64,000 bases of DNA from Chitinophagaceae bacterium (GCA_016699815.1 CP065012.1:2108001-2172000); one strand, 5' to 3'; positions 1-9,834 are shown, numbered from the stretch's first letter. Made by a program: numbers and translations. Notes: a model not told the origin generated them from the sequence alone.

Positions 1-2123
1 AGTTAAGCGAAGAAATTATCAATAAATATTATGAACTCAGCAAAATTTACGGGCAGGATGCAACAGATGTTGCGGTTCGGTCTTCTGCCACTGCGGAAGA
101 CTTGCCCGATGCCTCTTTTGCCGGCCAGCAGGAAACATATTTAAATGTACGAGGCCCGGCACCATTGATGAATGCCGTAAGAAATTGCTTTGCTTCCATA
201 TTCACCGACCGTGCCATCAGCTACCGGGAAAGTTTTGGATATGATCATTTCAGCATCGGCCTTTCGGTATGTGTACAAAAAATGGTGCGTAGCGATTTGG
301 GCGCTTCCGGAGTTGCTTTTTCTCTCGATACCGAAAGCGGTTTTAAAAATGTAGTGGTTATCAATGCATCTTTCGGTTTGGGAGAAATGATTGTACAGGG
401 TTCCGTTTCACCTGATGAGTATATCGTTTTCAAACCTACATTAAAAGAAAATTTTTCCCCCATCATTGAAAAAAAATTAGGCGTAAAAGATAAAATGATG
501 GTATATGGAGACGACCCGGACGAAAGAGTGAAAATTATTCCTACCGAAAAAAGCCTCAGGGAACGCTTTTGCCTTACCGATGAAACCATCCTGAAACTTT
601 CTAAATGGGTGCAGCAAATTGAAGAATATTATACCACAAAAAAACAAAAATGGACGCCCATGGATGTGGAATGGGCGATAGACGGATTAAGCAAAGATTT
701 ATTCATCGTTCAGGCAAGACCTGAAACCATTCATTCGCAGAAAAACCACCGTATCATCACTGAATATAAAATCAACGATACAAAACGGGCCGATAAAATT
801 ATTTTAAAAGGCATTGCGGTAGGAGACAAAATTGCATCAGGCAAAGTAAATATTTTATATTCATTAGATAAACGATTAACCGAAGGCCAGGTATTTAATG
901 AAGGTGATGTATTGGTTACCGATATGACGGACCCTGACTGGGAACCGATTATGAAAAAAGCATCTGCCATTATCACTAATAAAGGAGGTCGTACCTGCCA
1001 TGCAGCTATTGTGGCAAGAGAATTAGGCGTTCCGGCAATTGTTGGCACACATCATGGCACCGATGAATTGAACGACGGGCAATTGGTTACCGTATCCTGT
1101 GGCGAAGGCGATGAAGGTATTGTTTATAACGGCGCTATTGAATTTAAAAAAGAAGAATACAACCTGGACGATTTGCCGGAAGTGAAAACAGCGTTGATGC
1201 TGAATGTGGCTTCACCTTCAATGGCATTTAATTTTTCTCACCTGCCCAATAAAGGCGTGGGCCTTGCAAGGGAAGAATTTATTATTAACAACTATATCCA
1301 GATTCATCCGCTTGCATTGCTGAAACACCGGAGCATGAATGATGAGGCGCTGACCGCTATCATTGAAAAAAGAATTCGTGGATTTGAAAACGAAGAAGAT
1401 TTTTTTATAAAAAAACTTTCATACGGTATTGCAAAAATTGCGGCGGCATTTTATCCCAATAAAGTAATTGTTCGCTTTTCTGATTTTAAAAGTAATGAAT
1501 ACTATAACCTGCTGGGAGGAAATCATTTTGAACCTAAAGAAGAAAACCCGATGATTGGCTGGCGGGGAGCAAGCCGATATTATTCTCCTGAATACAAAGA
1601 AGCATTTGGCCTGGAATGTAAAGCCATAAAAAAAGTAAGGGAGGAAATGGGATTAAAAAATGTAGTGGTGATGATACCCTTTTGCAGAACAGTAACGGAA
1701 TTACAAAAAGTGCATGAGGTAATGCAGGAGTATGGTTTAAAAAGAGGGGAAGCCGGCCTGGAATTATTCCTGATGGCGGAACTTCCTTCAAATGTGCTAA
1801 TGGCAGATGAATTTGCCAAACATATTGATGGCTTTTCAATTGGCTCCAATGATTTAACGCAGCTAACATTAGGTCTCGACAGGGATTCATCATTGGTAGC
1901 ACATATTTATGATGAAAGAAATGAAGCGGTGAAACGGACTATCAGCATGTTGATGGAAACGGCCAAAAAGCATAAAGTAAAAGTGGGTATTTGCGGACAA
2001 GGCCCTTCAGATTTCCCCGACTTTGCACAGTTTCTTGTTGACCTGGGAATAGATAGTATATCAGTAACGCCGGATTCATTGGTAAAAACGGTGAAAGCGA
2101 TCAGTGAAGTGGAAAAGAAGTGA
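1..2123 (+). CDS. ppsA: Phosphoenolpyruvate synthase, 5'-truncated by the window edge
   Basis: The frame is open from base 3, so the start lies left of the window; about 707 residues are visible against roughly 790 in typical PEP synthases. The enzyme makes phosphoenolpyruvate from pyruvate and ATP in gluconeogenesis. Visible are the end of the ATP-grasp-like pyruvate/ATP domain (VRSSATAEDLP, then FAGQQETYLNVRG), the swivelling phosphohistidine domain with GGRTCHAAIVARELG (catalytic His codon at 999-1001) and the C-terminal PEP/pyruvate-binding barrel ending in GICGQGPSD. It is the only long rightward gene in the left 10 kb and is convergent with the next gene. Nothing about it looks transferred. 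Confidence 0.95.
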   Translation, partial: LSEEIINKYYELSKIYGQDATDVAVRSSATAEDLPDASFAGQQETYLNVRGPAPLMNAVRNCFASIFTDRAISYRESFGYDHFSIGLSVCVQKMVRSDLGASGVAFSLDTESGFKNVVVINASFGLGEMIVQGSVSPDEYIVFKPTLKENFSPIIEKKLGVKDKMMVYGDDPDERVKIIPTEKSLRERFCLTDETILKLSKWVQQIEEYYTTKKQKWTPMDVEWAIDGLSKDLFIVQARPETIHSQKNHRIITEYKINDTKRADKIILKGIAVGDKIASGKVNILYSLDKRLTEGQVFNEGDVLVTDMTDPDWEPIMKKASAIITNKGGRTCHAAIVARELGVPAIVGTHHGTDELNDGQLVTVSCGEGDEGIVYNGAIEFKKEEYNLDDLPEVKTALMLNVASPSMAFNFSHLPNKGVGLAREEFIINNYIQIHPLALLKHRSMNDEALTAIIEKRIRGFENEEDFFIKKLSYGIAKIAAAFYPNKVIVRFSDFKSNEYYNLLGGNHFEPKEENPMIGWRGASRYYSPEYKEAFGLECKAIKKVREEMGLKNVVVMIPFCRTVTELQKVHEVMQEYGLKRGEAGLELFLMAELPSNVLMADEFAKHIDGFSIGSNDLTQLTLGLDRDSSLVAHIYDERNEAVKRTISMLMETAKKHKVKVGICGQGPSDFPDFAQFLVDLGIDSISVTPDSLVKTVKAISEVEKK

Positions 2124-2159
2124 TAAGATAAAAAATATAGGAATGTGAAGAATGTGTAT

Positions 2160-3107
2160 TTAATTTAAACGATTAGGCTGCGGTAACTGTGCCTTATATT
2201 TCTTAAGCTCTTTTTTACTCATTTCTTTAGTGATGATTTCTTCTGTAGTAGCTGAAATGTATTCGGCCCCATTTTCGGGATTACCCGGCATATCGTTGAA
2301 CAGGAATTGTGGGGAGAGTGTTTTGTATAAGTTTTGGTTGTTTGCAAAGGTTGCATTTTGCAAAATTTCAAAGTTGGCTGACTTTAAGTAGTACAGCAAT
2401 AAATTTACCATATAATAATTATTGTTTGCCGCTGCGCTAATGCCTAATGCTGAGCCCGGCAGCACCTCGTCTCCGGGCTGAACGAAAATACTGTTTTTTT
2501 TGAAGCCCATATACCGCATTATAGTTCCATCTTCATGTTCCAGGAGTAAATAATTTTTTTTACTGGTATATTCTACAACTCCGGATATTTCGTCATTAAA
2601 CTCTTCAACTACTTCTACTACTAAACCTTTGCGGCAGGCCTTTACTGTATCTTGATTTTGCGAATAAAAAGTATAGTTTATCCAGTCTGCTGGTTTTTGT
2701 GCCCCAAAATATTTTTCATCGGCAAAGCCTGCTTCTATTGCTTTTACTTTAATGCCTGGTGAAAACGGCAATAGATAAATAATATTTTGTTTAATTTTTG
2801 GATTGAGTGCACCCCTTATAAAACGATATTCAAAATGGTAACCAATGCCAGCATCTTTATTTGATGGCCTTAAGGTTAAAAGTGTGCCCCTTGGGTTGTT
2901 TACGGTAAATGATGAGCCATTGGGGTAATTGGTATTATCTAAATGGGTAAAATGGATGCCTACACAAAAGCTGCCGGGAAGTTCTTTGCGGTACATTATA
3001 TCCACGCAGTTATCGGCTACACGCCTGGCTTCGAGGTCCAAAACTTTGTTTTGTGCTATGGATGGCAGGCAGGCAAAAGTAAATAGGAGGGCTGATAATT
3101 GTTTCAT
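2160..3107 (-). CDS. Secreted protein with degenerate M23-peptidase-like domain
   Basis: About 315 residues. ATG at 3107 gives a clean signal peptide (MKQLSALLFTFACLPSIAQ); an in-frame TTG three codons upstream is less likely. The middle of the protein resembles the beta-sheet core of M23 metallopeptidases (KGLVVEVVEE ... YLLLEHEDGTIMRYMGFK ... VQPGDEVLPGSALGIS), but I do not see the zinc-binding HxxxD and HxH set, so it is probably non-catalytic. Exported. The C-terminus is Lys/Glu-rich. Its function is unknown; it may be a structural, peptidoglycan-associated protein. Confidence 0.75.
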   Translation of the reverse strand: MKQLSALLFTFACLPSIAQNKVLDLEARRVADNCVDIMYRKELPGSFCVGIHFTHLDNTNYPNGSSFTVNNPRGTLLTLRPSNKDAGIGYHFEYRFIRGALNPKIKQNIIYLLPFSPGIKVKAIEAGFADEKYFGAQKPADWINYTFYSQNQDTVKACRKGLVVEVVEEFNDEISGVVEYTSKKNYLLLEHEDGTIMRYMGFKKNSIFVQPGDEVLPGSALGISAAANNNYYMVNLLLYYLKSANFEILQNATFANNQNLYKTLSPQFLFNDMPGNPENGAEYISATTEEIITKEMSKKELKKYKAQLPQPNRLN

Positions 3108-3449
3108 ATTCCACAAAATAGTATATAAACAGTGTTCTTGATAGCGTTTAAAATTAAAAGAAAAAAATTAAGAATGCCAGTACAAACAATTTTCGGTGAG
3201 CCAGCATTGCCACCAAACTCATTAATATGCAATGGTTTTAGTATGCTTATGGGTAAATTTCATTCTTTATATTTTTCTTTTTAGAATGATATATTTTTTA
3301 CGTAATTCAATATTGTCTAATAGTTTTAATTTATTCAATTTGTTCATCTAATACAATTCTGTTTTTCTGATTCTTTATGTCAATAATTTGTGTCTTTTTA
3401 GTTTTTGTTGCAACGCTATTAATACCCTTACAATGTTAGCGCAGTATTT
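3108..3449. other. Intergenic, possible decayed cassette-boundary sequence
   Basis: No credible gene. Two short stretches resemble right halves of the attC-like elements found after 10.2 kb: GCATTGCCACCAAACTC followed by TTAATATGC (about 3204-3230), and ATACCCTTACAATGTTAGCG (about 3424-3443), which ends 4 bp before the stop of the next gene, the same spacing as in the array. The remainder is AT-rich and unremarkable. Confidence 0.35.
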
Positions 3450-4610
3450 TTACTTTACCCGGTTATATTTTCTCAACAAATCAATTACCAATTTATGAGG
3501 TAATCCGTATGCCTTGTTATCATTTATTCCTTCCATTGTTTCTGCTGCAACCATAGCATTAATAATGGCTTCTTCAACAGCTTGAACAGTTGCATTAAAT
3601 AGCGGGTTAATTAAATCATTAGGCAATTCGTCAATTTTTGTAAAATTCTCTCTCTGAAAAGCAGATGGATTAGCAGTAGAAAATGCAATGAATATATCGC
3701 CTGAACCATTTTCTCCACGTCCGCCAACAATGCCTATACCAATAGGAACCCTTGCTGTAATTCTTTTTAACTGGTGAGGTAATAAAGGTGCATCTGTAGC
3801 TACTATAACAATAATAGAGCCGTCGCCATCTTGCCTGTATGACGGCGCTGCGTTGAATTCATAATTCAATGTATCTTTTAACTCTTTTCCAATGGGAACC
3901 CCAGCAATGGTAAAATTATTTTTGCCTCCAAAATTTGATTGCACTAATACTCCAACTGTATAAGTCGAGTCTTTAATTTTAACTACTCTGGAAGATGTTC
4001 CTGTTCCGCCTTTGAAACCCAAGCACATCATTCCTGTGCCACCTCCAACATTACCTTCTTTTAAGAAGCCTGTTTTAGCGCTATCTAATGCTTCAATTGC
4101 ATTGATTTCTTTTACATGAAAGCCATAAATGTCATTAAGAAAACCATCATAAGTTTCAGCAACAACAGGGTAGGTGTACCAAAAATCTTCTTTGTACCAA
4201 CCAGTTTTTACAAACCATTTCAATACGGCATCTCTAACAACGCCTACGCTATTAGTGTTAGTGATCATTATCGGGGTTTCCAAAAAACCTGATTCTGTTA
4301 TCCAGGTAGTTCCTGTCATTTCTCCATTTCCATTCAGTGAATACCAATTAGCAAAAACCGGGTTATTGTTTTTGCCTCTTGGCAAGATTGCAGTAACTCC
4401 TGTTCTAACGGGCCCTTTTCCTCTAACGTTTTTGCCTTGTCCTGAAATGATTGTACTATAACCCACTTCAACACCTTTCACGTCTGTAATTGCATTAAAC
4501 TTACCTGTCGTTCCGTTAAAAGGAATTCCAATATCCCTTGCCCTTGGTTTCTGTCCTAAAACGGATGACTGAATAAGTAAGAGCAAACAAAGTGAGTTTA
4601 AATATTTCAT
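3450..4610 (-). CDS. P1 family peptidase (DmpA / S58 type), secreted
   Basis: 386 residues from ATG 4610, which begins the signal peptide MKYLNSLCLLLLIQSSVLGQ; a longer frame start at 4640 would precede this peptide and is rejected. The family contains self-processing aminopeptidases and beta-aminopeptidases that cleave themselves at a Gly-Ser/Thr bond. The typical opening PRARDIGIPFNGTTG.FNAITDVKGVEVGY and the processing region GGGTGMMCLGFKGGTGTSSR are present, so it looks intact. It may be the cargo of an old cassette: possible attC-like relics lie on both sides. Confidence 0.88.
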   Translation of the reverse strand: MKYLNSLCLLLLIQSSVLGQKPRARDIGIPFNGTTGKFNAITDVKGVEVGYSTIISGQGKNVRGKGPVRTGVTAILPRGKNNNPVFANWYSLNGNGEMTGTTWITESGFLETPIMITNTNSVGVVRDAVLKWFVKTGWYKEDFWYTYPVVAETYDGFLNDIYGFHVKEINAIEALDSAKTGFLKEGNVGGGTGMMCLGFKGGTGTSSRVVKIKDSTYTVGVLVQSNFGGKNNFTIAGVPIGKELKDTLNYEFNAAPSYRQDGDGSIIVIVATDAPLLPHQLKRITARVPIGIGIVGGRGENGSGDIFIAFSTANPSAFQRENFTKIDELPNDLINPLFNATVQAVEEAIINAMVAAETMEGINDNKAYGLPHKLVIDLLRKYNRVK

Positions 4611-4922
4611 TGTTGTAAATATTGTTGAAAAGACTGGCAATAGAAGCTTACGTAAGGTTTTCTACTGTGCCGTTAATTAAAAATGTTAAGTAAAGTGTCA
4701 ACTAAAATTATTTAGGTTGAAGTTAAGAATATAAAACTAAATGGTAAAAGGAATGCCTGGAACTAAGTCTGAATAGTGAACATGAAGCTGAACATATATT
4801 TATTGCCCCACAATATTACCAATCCACAGTTGAAAAAATAAATTGCATCTTGTAGTCTTTAATTCCCAAACCAATTCCTTACTTTAACAATATCCCAATA
4901 CATTATTATAAAGTCACACTAT
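4611..4922. other. Intergenic with decayed attC-like body
   Basis: No gene. Bases about 4715-4831 carry the wording typical of the bodies of the array elements (GGTTGAAGTTAAGAA, then GCCTGGAACTAAG, GAATAGTGAAC, ending CCCCACAATATTACCAATCC), compare GTTGAAGTTAAGAACTAAAG in the element at 10214. The outer cores are no longer recognisable. Near 4660, TACTGTGCCGTTAA may be a damaged partner of the GTTAGCGCAGTA at 3438. Confidence 0.4.
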
Positions 4923-7427
4923 TTACGAAATTTTCTTTCTTTTCAACCATTTAAACCCTTCGAACCAGAAAACTGCAATAGAAGCAATAAGCACTGCCGT
5001 TCCCAATTCATAGAGGGAAAGTGATTGAAGATGGAAAAATGCAGCTATGGGTTTTACATTCAAAATGAGAATCAATAGCATTAAAACAATAACGGTAATA
5101 CCAATCAACAAAGGGTTTTTGTTTTTCATGGACTCAAATACACTGTAGAAAAAAGAGCGATTTACAAAACTTAAAAACACATTGGCAAAAATCAGGGTGC
5201 TGAAAACCATCGCTCTGGTTTGCTCCTCATTGCCCCCTTGTTTTACCATCCATTGATAGGTAAATAAAACAGCTATTGTGATGATAATTCCCTGGATGAT
5301 GCTGATGCTGAGTTCACGCCAATTTAGAAAAGTTTCACTCATCTTTCGTGGAGCTTGGCGCATGGCATTCTTTTCCATCGGTTCATTTTCAAACACGATG
5401 GAGCAGGTAGGACCCATCACCAATTCTAAAAATATAACATGTACCGGTGTAAATATTTGAGGGTATATCCAACCTAAAAATAGCGGGATGGAAACGGTAA
5501 AAATGATGGGTATATGAATGGAAATAATGTATTGAACAGCCTTTTTTAGGTTACTGTAAATTCTTCTTCCTGCCGCTATTCCTGTTATTAACTTACCCAA
5601 ATCATCGTTGGTAATTACTAAAGAGGCTGCTGCTTTGGCAATCTCTGTACCCTTAGTGCCCATTGCCACTCCAATATGTGCCGATTTTAAAGCCGGAGCA
5701 TCATTTACTCCATCTCCCAGCATCGCCACTACTTCACCTTCTTTTTTTAACGCATTTACCACTGCCAGTTTCGCTTCTGGAAACATACGGGTGAAAATGC
5801 TGGTTTTTTTGACCAAAGTTTGCAAATCCATATTTTGCAAATCTGCTATTTCGCTGCCATTTACTATAGGGTAATGATTTATGATTCCAGATTGCAACGC
5901 AATGGCATTGGTGGTATCGGCATTATCACCGGTAATCACTTTTAGTTCTATTCCGGCATTATAAATTTGCTGCACCACTTTACTGATCCCATTTTTTGGT
6001 GGGTCGTAAAAAACAGTCAGTCCCAAAAATTCAAAAATAAATTCTTCTTGATGTACAGGAAAATCATCACCTTCAAAACTTGTCTTTGCTACTGCCAAAA
6101 CTCTATATCCCTTACTACCAAAGGATTTTACCAGTTGAAGCAATTTGTTGCTTTCGGATTCTGATAAATTTGATTTTTTGATAATAGCTTCAGCTGCACC
6201 TTTGGCTGCAATTATTCTATCTTTATTTGCGTTTTCAAAAATATGCGTCATCATCGGTGGCTTACCCGCTAATGGATATTCGTGTGTCATTTGAAAATTG
6301 GGTCGAACATCTTTTTGAATATGGGTGGCATATACCTGGTGCAATGCCTTTTCCATCGGGTCAAAAGGCACAGGCTCACTACTCCACATAGCATATTCAA
6401 TCAATTCTGACAGGTCTGCATTTCCGAAAGAATCATCCCCATAAACAGTATCGGTTGCGTACTGATATAAATGCTGCAAGTGCATATTGTTTTCAGTAAT
6501 CGTGCCGGTTTTATCGGTACATATTACGGTAGTGCTTCCTAAGGTTTCAACAATGCTGCTGCGTTTGATGATAATGCCATCACGCATCAACTTCCATGCA
6601 CCTAATGCCATAAACGTAGTAAAAGCAACGGGAATTTCTTCAGGTAAAATAGACATGGCAAGTGTTAATCCATTGAGTAGGCTGTCAATTAAATTGCGGC
6701 TTTGGTAAAAACTATATCCCCAAACCAATAGGAAAATAATAATCCCAATCACAGCCATCGCTTTTACAAAAACGGCAATCTGAATTTGCAAGGGTGATTT
6801 TTCCTCTTTAATATTTTGAATGAAGGCACCTATTTTCCCAATATAAGTAGCAATACCTATTGTTTCAACCTCCACAATTGCCAAACCCGAAACTACGATG
6901 GTGCCGCTAAACACAGTATTGTTCTCCACATCTTTATCTTTAAACACAGAAAAACTTTCTCCTGTCAACGAAGATTCATTTACAGAAAAATCATTACTGT
7001 GTATTATTCTCCCATCAGCATTAATTAAATTTCCTTCTTCAACGATATACAAATCGCCCACAACAATTTCGGAAGTCGGTATTTTTTCTACCCTGGCATT
7101 TCTTATGACACTACTCAAAGGTTCATTGAGCTTTTCTAGTTCTTCCAACGCCTTTTTGCTTCGATTATCCTGAAAAACCTCAATGCCGGTTACTGCCAAA
7201 ATAGCCACAAACATAAAAGCCGCTTCGCCATAGTCGCCTACGATTAGATAAATGATAGTAACACTTATCAACAGCAACAACATGGGTTCTTTCAGAATAT
7301 GAAAAAGCAGTATGTACCATTTGCCATTTTCAATAGTGGCTATTTTATTGTTGCCAAATTTTGTGCGAGACTGCAAGACTTCCTCTTCTGTTAATCCTTT
7401 TAGGTTGTTGGGAATCGGATAAGACAT
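4923..7427 (-). CDS. Cation-translocating P-type ATPase (P2-like)
   Basis: 834 residues, full length for a P2-type pump. N-terminal cation_ATPase_N region, actuator motif LTGES (about residue 154), transport-site helix with PEEIP (about 262; PEGLP in most relatives), phosphorylation site CTDKTGTIT with Asp305, hinge MLGDGVNDAP, and six C-terminal membrane helices. Inner-membrane ATP-driven cation export or import; Ca2+-like by family, but the ion cannot be read from sequence alone. It is the last gene of a leftward run that begins with a TetR gene and includes a czc remnant, so a heavy-metal role is possible. Confidence 0.92.
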   Translation of the reverse strand: MSYPIPNNLKGLTEEEVLQSRTKFGNNKIATIENGKWYILLFHILKEPMLLLLISVTIIYLIVGDYGEAAFMFVAILAVTGIEVFQDNRSKKALEELEKLNEPLSSVIRNARVEKIPTSEIVVGDLYIVEEGNLINADGRIIHSNDFSVNESSLTGESFSVFKDKDVENNTVFSGTIVVSGLAIVEVETIGIATYIGKIGAFIQNIKEEKSPLQIQIAVFVKAMAVIGIIIFLLVWGYSFYQSRNLIDSLLNGLTLAMSILPEEIPVAFTTFMALGAWKLMRDGIIIKRSSIVETLGSTTVICTDKTGTITENNMHLQHLYQYATDTVYGDDSFGNADLSELIEYAMWSSEPVPFDPMEKALHQVYATHIQKDVRPNFQMTHEYPLAGKPPMMTHIFENANKDRIIAAKGAAEAIIKKSNLSESESNKLLQLVKSFGSKGYRVLAVAKTSFEGDDFPVHQEEFIFEFLGLTVFYDPPKNGISKVVQQIYNAGIELKVITGDNADTTNAIALQSGIINHYPIVNGSEIADLQNMDLQTLVKKTSIFTRMFPEAKLAVVNALKKEGEVVAMLGDGVNDAPALKSAHIGVAMGTKGTEIAKAAASLVITNDDLGKLITGIAAGRRIYSNLKKAVQYIISIHIPIIFTVSIPLFLGWIYPQIFTPVHVIFLELVMGPTCSIVFENEPMEKNAMRQAPRKMSETFLNWRELSISIIQGIIITIAVLFTYQWMVKQGGNEEQTRAMVFSTLIFANVFLSFVNRSFFYSVFESMKNKNPLLIGITVIVLMLLILILNVKPIAAFFHLQSLSLYELGTAVLIASIAVFWFEGFKWLKRKKIS

Positions 7428-7474
7428 GTTGCAAATTTAGATTAAACAAATAGTTTGTGTTTTGGTACAATATA

Positions 7475-7669
7475 TCATTCCTCCGCTTTATTTTTCAATG
7501 CCATCAAAAGGGTATAGGCGCCATTTTGTACAATAGTAGCATTTTGCATTGGCACGGCATCTATGGGCAGTTTGGTAGTTTCATAAATGCCAAAAAGCGC
7601 CAGTGCAGCGGTAAACAGCCCGATGATGAGTTTATTCCTTACGGAAAACTCAATGATTTTATTAAGCAT
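7475..7669 (-). pseudogene. Deletion-fused remnant of czcA and probably czcB
   Basis: 64 codons. The first 40 residues (MLNKIIEFSVRNKLIIGLFT ... TKLPIDAVP) are the unmistakable N-terminus of a CzcA/CusA RND pump, normally over 1000 residues. It then switches abruptly to MQNATIVQNGAYTLLMALKN, which looks like the tail of the periplasmic adaptor CzcB. The simplest reading is one in-frame deletion that removed most of czcA and most of czcB. It may be transcribed with its neighbours but cannot form a pump. Confidence 0.75.
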
Positions 7670-7768
7670 TATTATTTTTTGTTAATCAATGGATAATTTT
7701 AAGTACCTGAAAATTACAGATACAATAGCAAACAAGAGCAAACCCTTGTCAGTAAAAGATATGATTAA

Positions 7769-8152
7769 CTAAATGCGGGGCGGTTGCCAGATTTGACTAA
7801 GGTAATTATTGGTGTAATTATTCTGCTGATACCCAGGCAGTGGGTTTTTATCTTCCTGATGTATAACTTTAGAAAATGCTATAGTAGATGTAGGGGCAAT
7901 TGTAAATATTTGACCGGCCTGGAGAACCGCTGACTTAAAAGGAAGATTTTTGTGGTGATGAGTTGAATTGGCAGAATGATTAGACCTGTCTGAGTAGTGA
8001 ATAATTAAAAATTCCAAGAGGGTAATGTTGTTTTCATTCTTTGTATGTTCCCAATAATGCTGAAGCAAAACCGGCAATTTCCACACTTCTCCAAATGCAG
8101 TATTTGCAGATAGAAAAGTGAATAGGAAAAATATGGCAATGGTTCTTTTCAT
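7769..8152 (-). CDS. Small secreted protein upstream of metal-efflux genes (IWQPP tail)
   Basis: 127 residues with a signal peptide (MKRTIAIFFLFTFLSANTAF) and a His-rich centre (HSANSTHHHKN). It ends SQIWQPPRI, nearly the same end as the small protein at 56784-57092, which also precedes metal-transport genes. This class is common beside czc operons in Bacteroidota; a role in periplasmic metal handling is inference. It sits just upstream of the czc remnant in the same direction. Confidence 0.7.
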   Translation of the reverse strand: MKRTIAIFFLFTFLSANTAFGEVWKLPVLLQHYWEHTKNENNITLLEFLIIHYSDRSNHSANSTHHHKNLPFKSAVLQAGQIFTIAPTSTIAFSKVIHQEDKNPLPGYQQNNYTNNYLSQIWQPPRI

Positions 8153-8209
8153 TTATATAAATTTAGTGAATGCTACTTAATTCTATACTATCTGATATCT
8201 ACCATACGA

Positions 8210-8770
8210 CTAATCTCCTCCTATCATTTTTGATGTAATTCCTTTTTTATTAGAAAACTCAGCTACAGCTATCCCAACCAAATGAAGAACTATAAAAATA
8301 GGGAACCAATAAATTCCCCATTTATGAATGGCTTCAATGTTGTCGTGGTAAGCAGAAAGCAAATCTTTTTCTATACAAACACCTGTAAAAGCAGAAATGA
8401 AAACGAAAAGATAAAAATAGATGTATGTAAACCCTTGTAAGCGTTCTTTAAGAACTTGATTTGTTTTAAATGGATTAGGGAAACGGATACCTTTTACCAG
8501 CATGTAAATGATACGGGCGATAAATGCAAAAATCATCACTTTGGCAAATACTTCGTGCCATACCCACATGGGCTCACGAATTGCTTTTGTAATTTCACTC
8601 ATTTGTTCTTTGGGTATTGCACTTGTTTTACTTTCAATTATCCCAGAAATATGATTTTTATTCATCCAATACATACGGAGAAAACCCGTGATGAATAAAA
8701 TGGGCATTGCCAGGGCCATTACCCAATGCAGTATTCGGTGAGAGGCTGTGAATTTAATTTGTGTGTTCAT
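8210..8770 (-). CDS. Cytochrome b561-family membrane protein
   Basis: 186 residues with four predicted transmembrane helices and paired His residues in them (FTASHRILHW; VWHEVFAKVMIF; AIHKWGIYWFP; FIVLHLVGIAVAEF), the pattern of di-haem b-type cytochromes of the b561 / Ni-hydrogenase group. Likely transfers electrons across the inner membrane. It is transcribed with a lipoprotein and a TetR regulator upstream, 14 bp after the lipoprotein stop, so it probably belongs to the metal or redox response of that operon. Confidence 0.85.
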   Translation of the reverse strand: MNTQIKFTASHRILHWVMALAMPILFITGFLRMYWMNKNHISGIIESKTSAIPKEQMSEITKAIREPMWVWHEVFAKVMIFAFIARIIYMLVKGIRFPNPFKTNQVLKERLQGFTYIYFYLFVFISAFTGVCIEKDLLSAYHDNIEAIHKWGIYWFPIFIVLHLVGIAVAEFSNKKGITSKMIGGD

Positions 8771-8784
8771 AGTCTGAAAATTAA

Positions 8785-9237
8785 TTACTCAAAATATTGA
8801 TGATATACTTCATTGGATTTTTGAAGTTTCAATACAATTCCTTTTGCTTCATTTTCATTCGCTGACTTTTCCAATGCTTCAACTAATTCCAGATGAGGGT
8901 GCAACCATTTGTGCAACTCGTCATGGCTTTTCCCTTTCATGGTACAACTTTTGATAAGCTGATTGTTTTGGTCTTTCAACTTTTGAGCAAGCTTATTATA
9001 GTTGGTTTGACTGGATTGTAAATAAGTTGTTACTAATCCTTCTCCTTTCGCTACAAATGGTTTCATTTCGTCATTCACTATCCATTTTTTACCGCTGTTT
9101 AGTTCAATGGCTTCTGAAGTTTCATCGTGTTGATGTTCTTCTTGTTTCGTTTCCTGATTTGATTTTGCCTTTTCAGATGGGTTATTGCAACTCCATAATA
9201 CAAAACTACTGATTGCTAATACGAGCACCTTTTTCAT
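8785..9237 (-). CDS. Lipoprotein, His-rich, metal-associated
   Basis: 150 residues. Signal peptide with lipobox SFVLWSC, then a charged linker with HQHDE. The C-terminal half has CTMKGKSHDELHKWLHPHLE, a Cys/His/Met arrangement that could bind a metal ion, and helical heptads. It starts 3 bp after the TetR stop, so the two are co-transcribed. The family is uncharacterised to my knowledge; metal sensing or buffering is inferred from composition and neighbours. Confidence 0.75.
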   Translation of the reverse strand: MKKVLVLAISSFVLWSCNNPSEKAKSNQETKQEEHQHDETSEAIELNSGKKWIVNDEMKPFVAKGEGLVTTYLQSSQTNYNKLAQKLKDQNNQLIKSCTMKGKSHDELHKWLHPHLELVEALEKSANENEAKGIVLKLQKSNEVYHQYFE

Positions 9238-9240
9238 ATT

Positions 9241-9834
9241 TTAATTGTTTTTTTCAATCATTTTTAAAATACCTTCTAAAACTGCTTTTCCATCTTTCAC
9301 AAGATTAGACTTATGCCCTGAAATCTTCCATTTCAAAACAGTCATCCGAATTCCACCAATGATAATTGTTGTTAGGATAGGGACATTTATCAGTTTACTG
9401 TATTGTCCCGTTTCCTGGCCTTTTTTAATATTGGAACAAACGTATTCCTGCATCAAATCCATTATTTCAGAAACTTTAATACTCAACGCCGCATCAAAAT
9501 GAAAAATACTTTCAGCAAAAATTACACTGACAATTGCCGGTTTATTGGTAAATGCTTGTAATTGAGAATTGAAAATGGCTCTTAATACATCCCCGGCTGT
9601 AGCATCCGGTTTATGTGAAATTCCATTGATGCGACTTTTCATTTCTGCCTTGAAGTATTCCAATAAACTCAGCAGAATTTCATTTTTGCTGCTAAAATGA
9701 CGATATAAGGCAGGTTCAGACAATCCAATATCCGTCGCAAGCGTCTTTATCGTCAGGTTCTGAATGCCATATTTGGAAATTCTATCTGTTGCGGCTTCCA
9801 TTATTTCAATTTGTCTGCCTGTAAACTGTTTCAT
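9241..9834 (-). CDS. TetR/AcrR family transcriptional regulator
   Basis: 197 residues. N-terminal TetR helix-turn-helix (RQIEIMEAATDRISKYGIQN ... LSEPALYRHFSSKNEIL) and a variable helical ligand domain. First gene of the leftward run that includes a lipoprotein, cytochrome b561, czc remnant and P-type ATPase, so it probably controls them. A 20-bp imperfect palindrome 20 bp upstream is a likely own operator. Confidence 0.92.
   Translation of the reverse strand: MKQFTGRQIEIMEAATDRISKYGIQNLTIKTLATDIGLSEPALYRHFSSKNEILLSLLEYFKAEMKSRINGISHKPDATAGDVLRAIFNSQLQAFTNKPAIVSVIFAESIFHFDAALSIKVSEIMDLMQEYVCSNIKKGQETGQYSKLINVPILTTIIIGGIRMTVLKWKISGHKSNLVKDGKAVLEGILKMIEKNN

Noticed and set aside
1534..1902. 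ORFs on other frames inside ppsA and other long genes
   Set aside because: Shadows of the coding frame with no family similarity.
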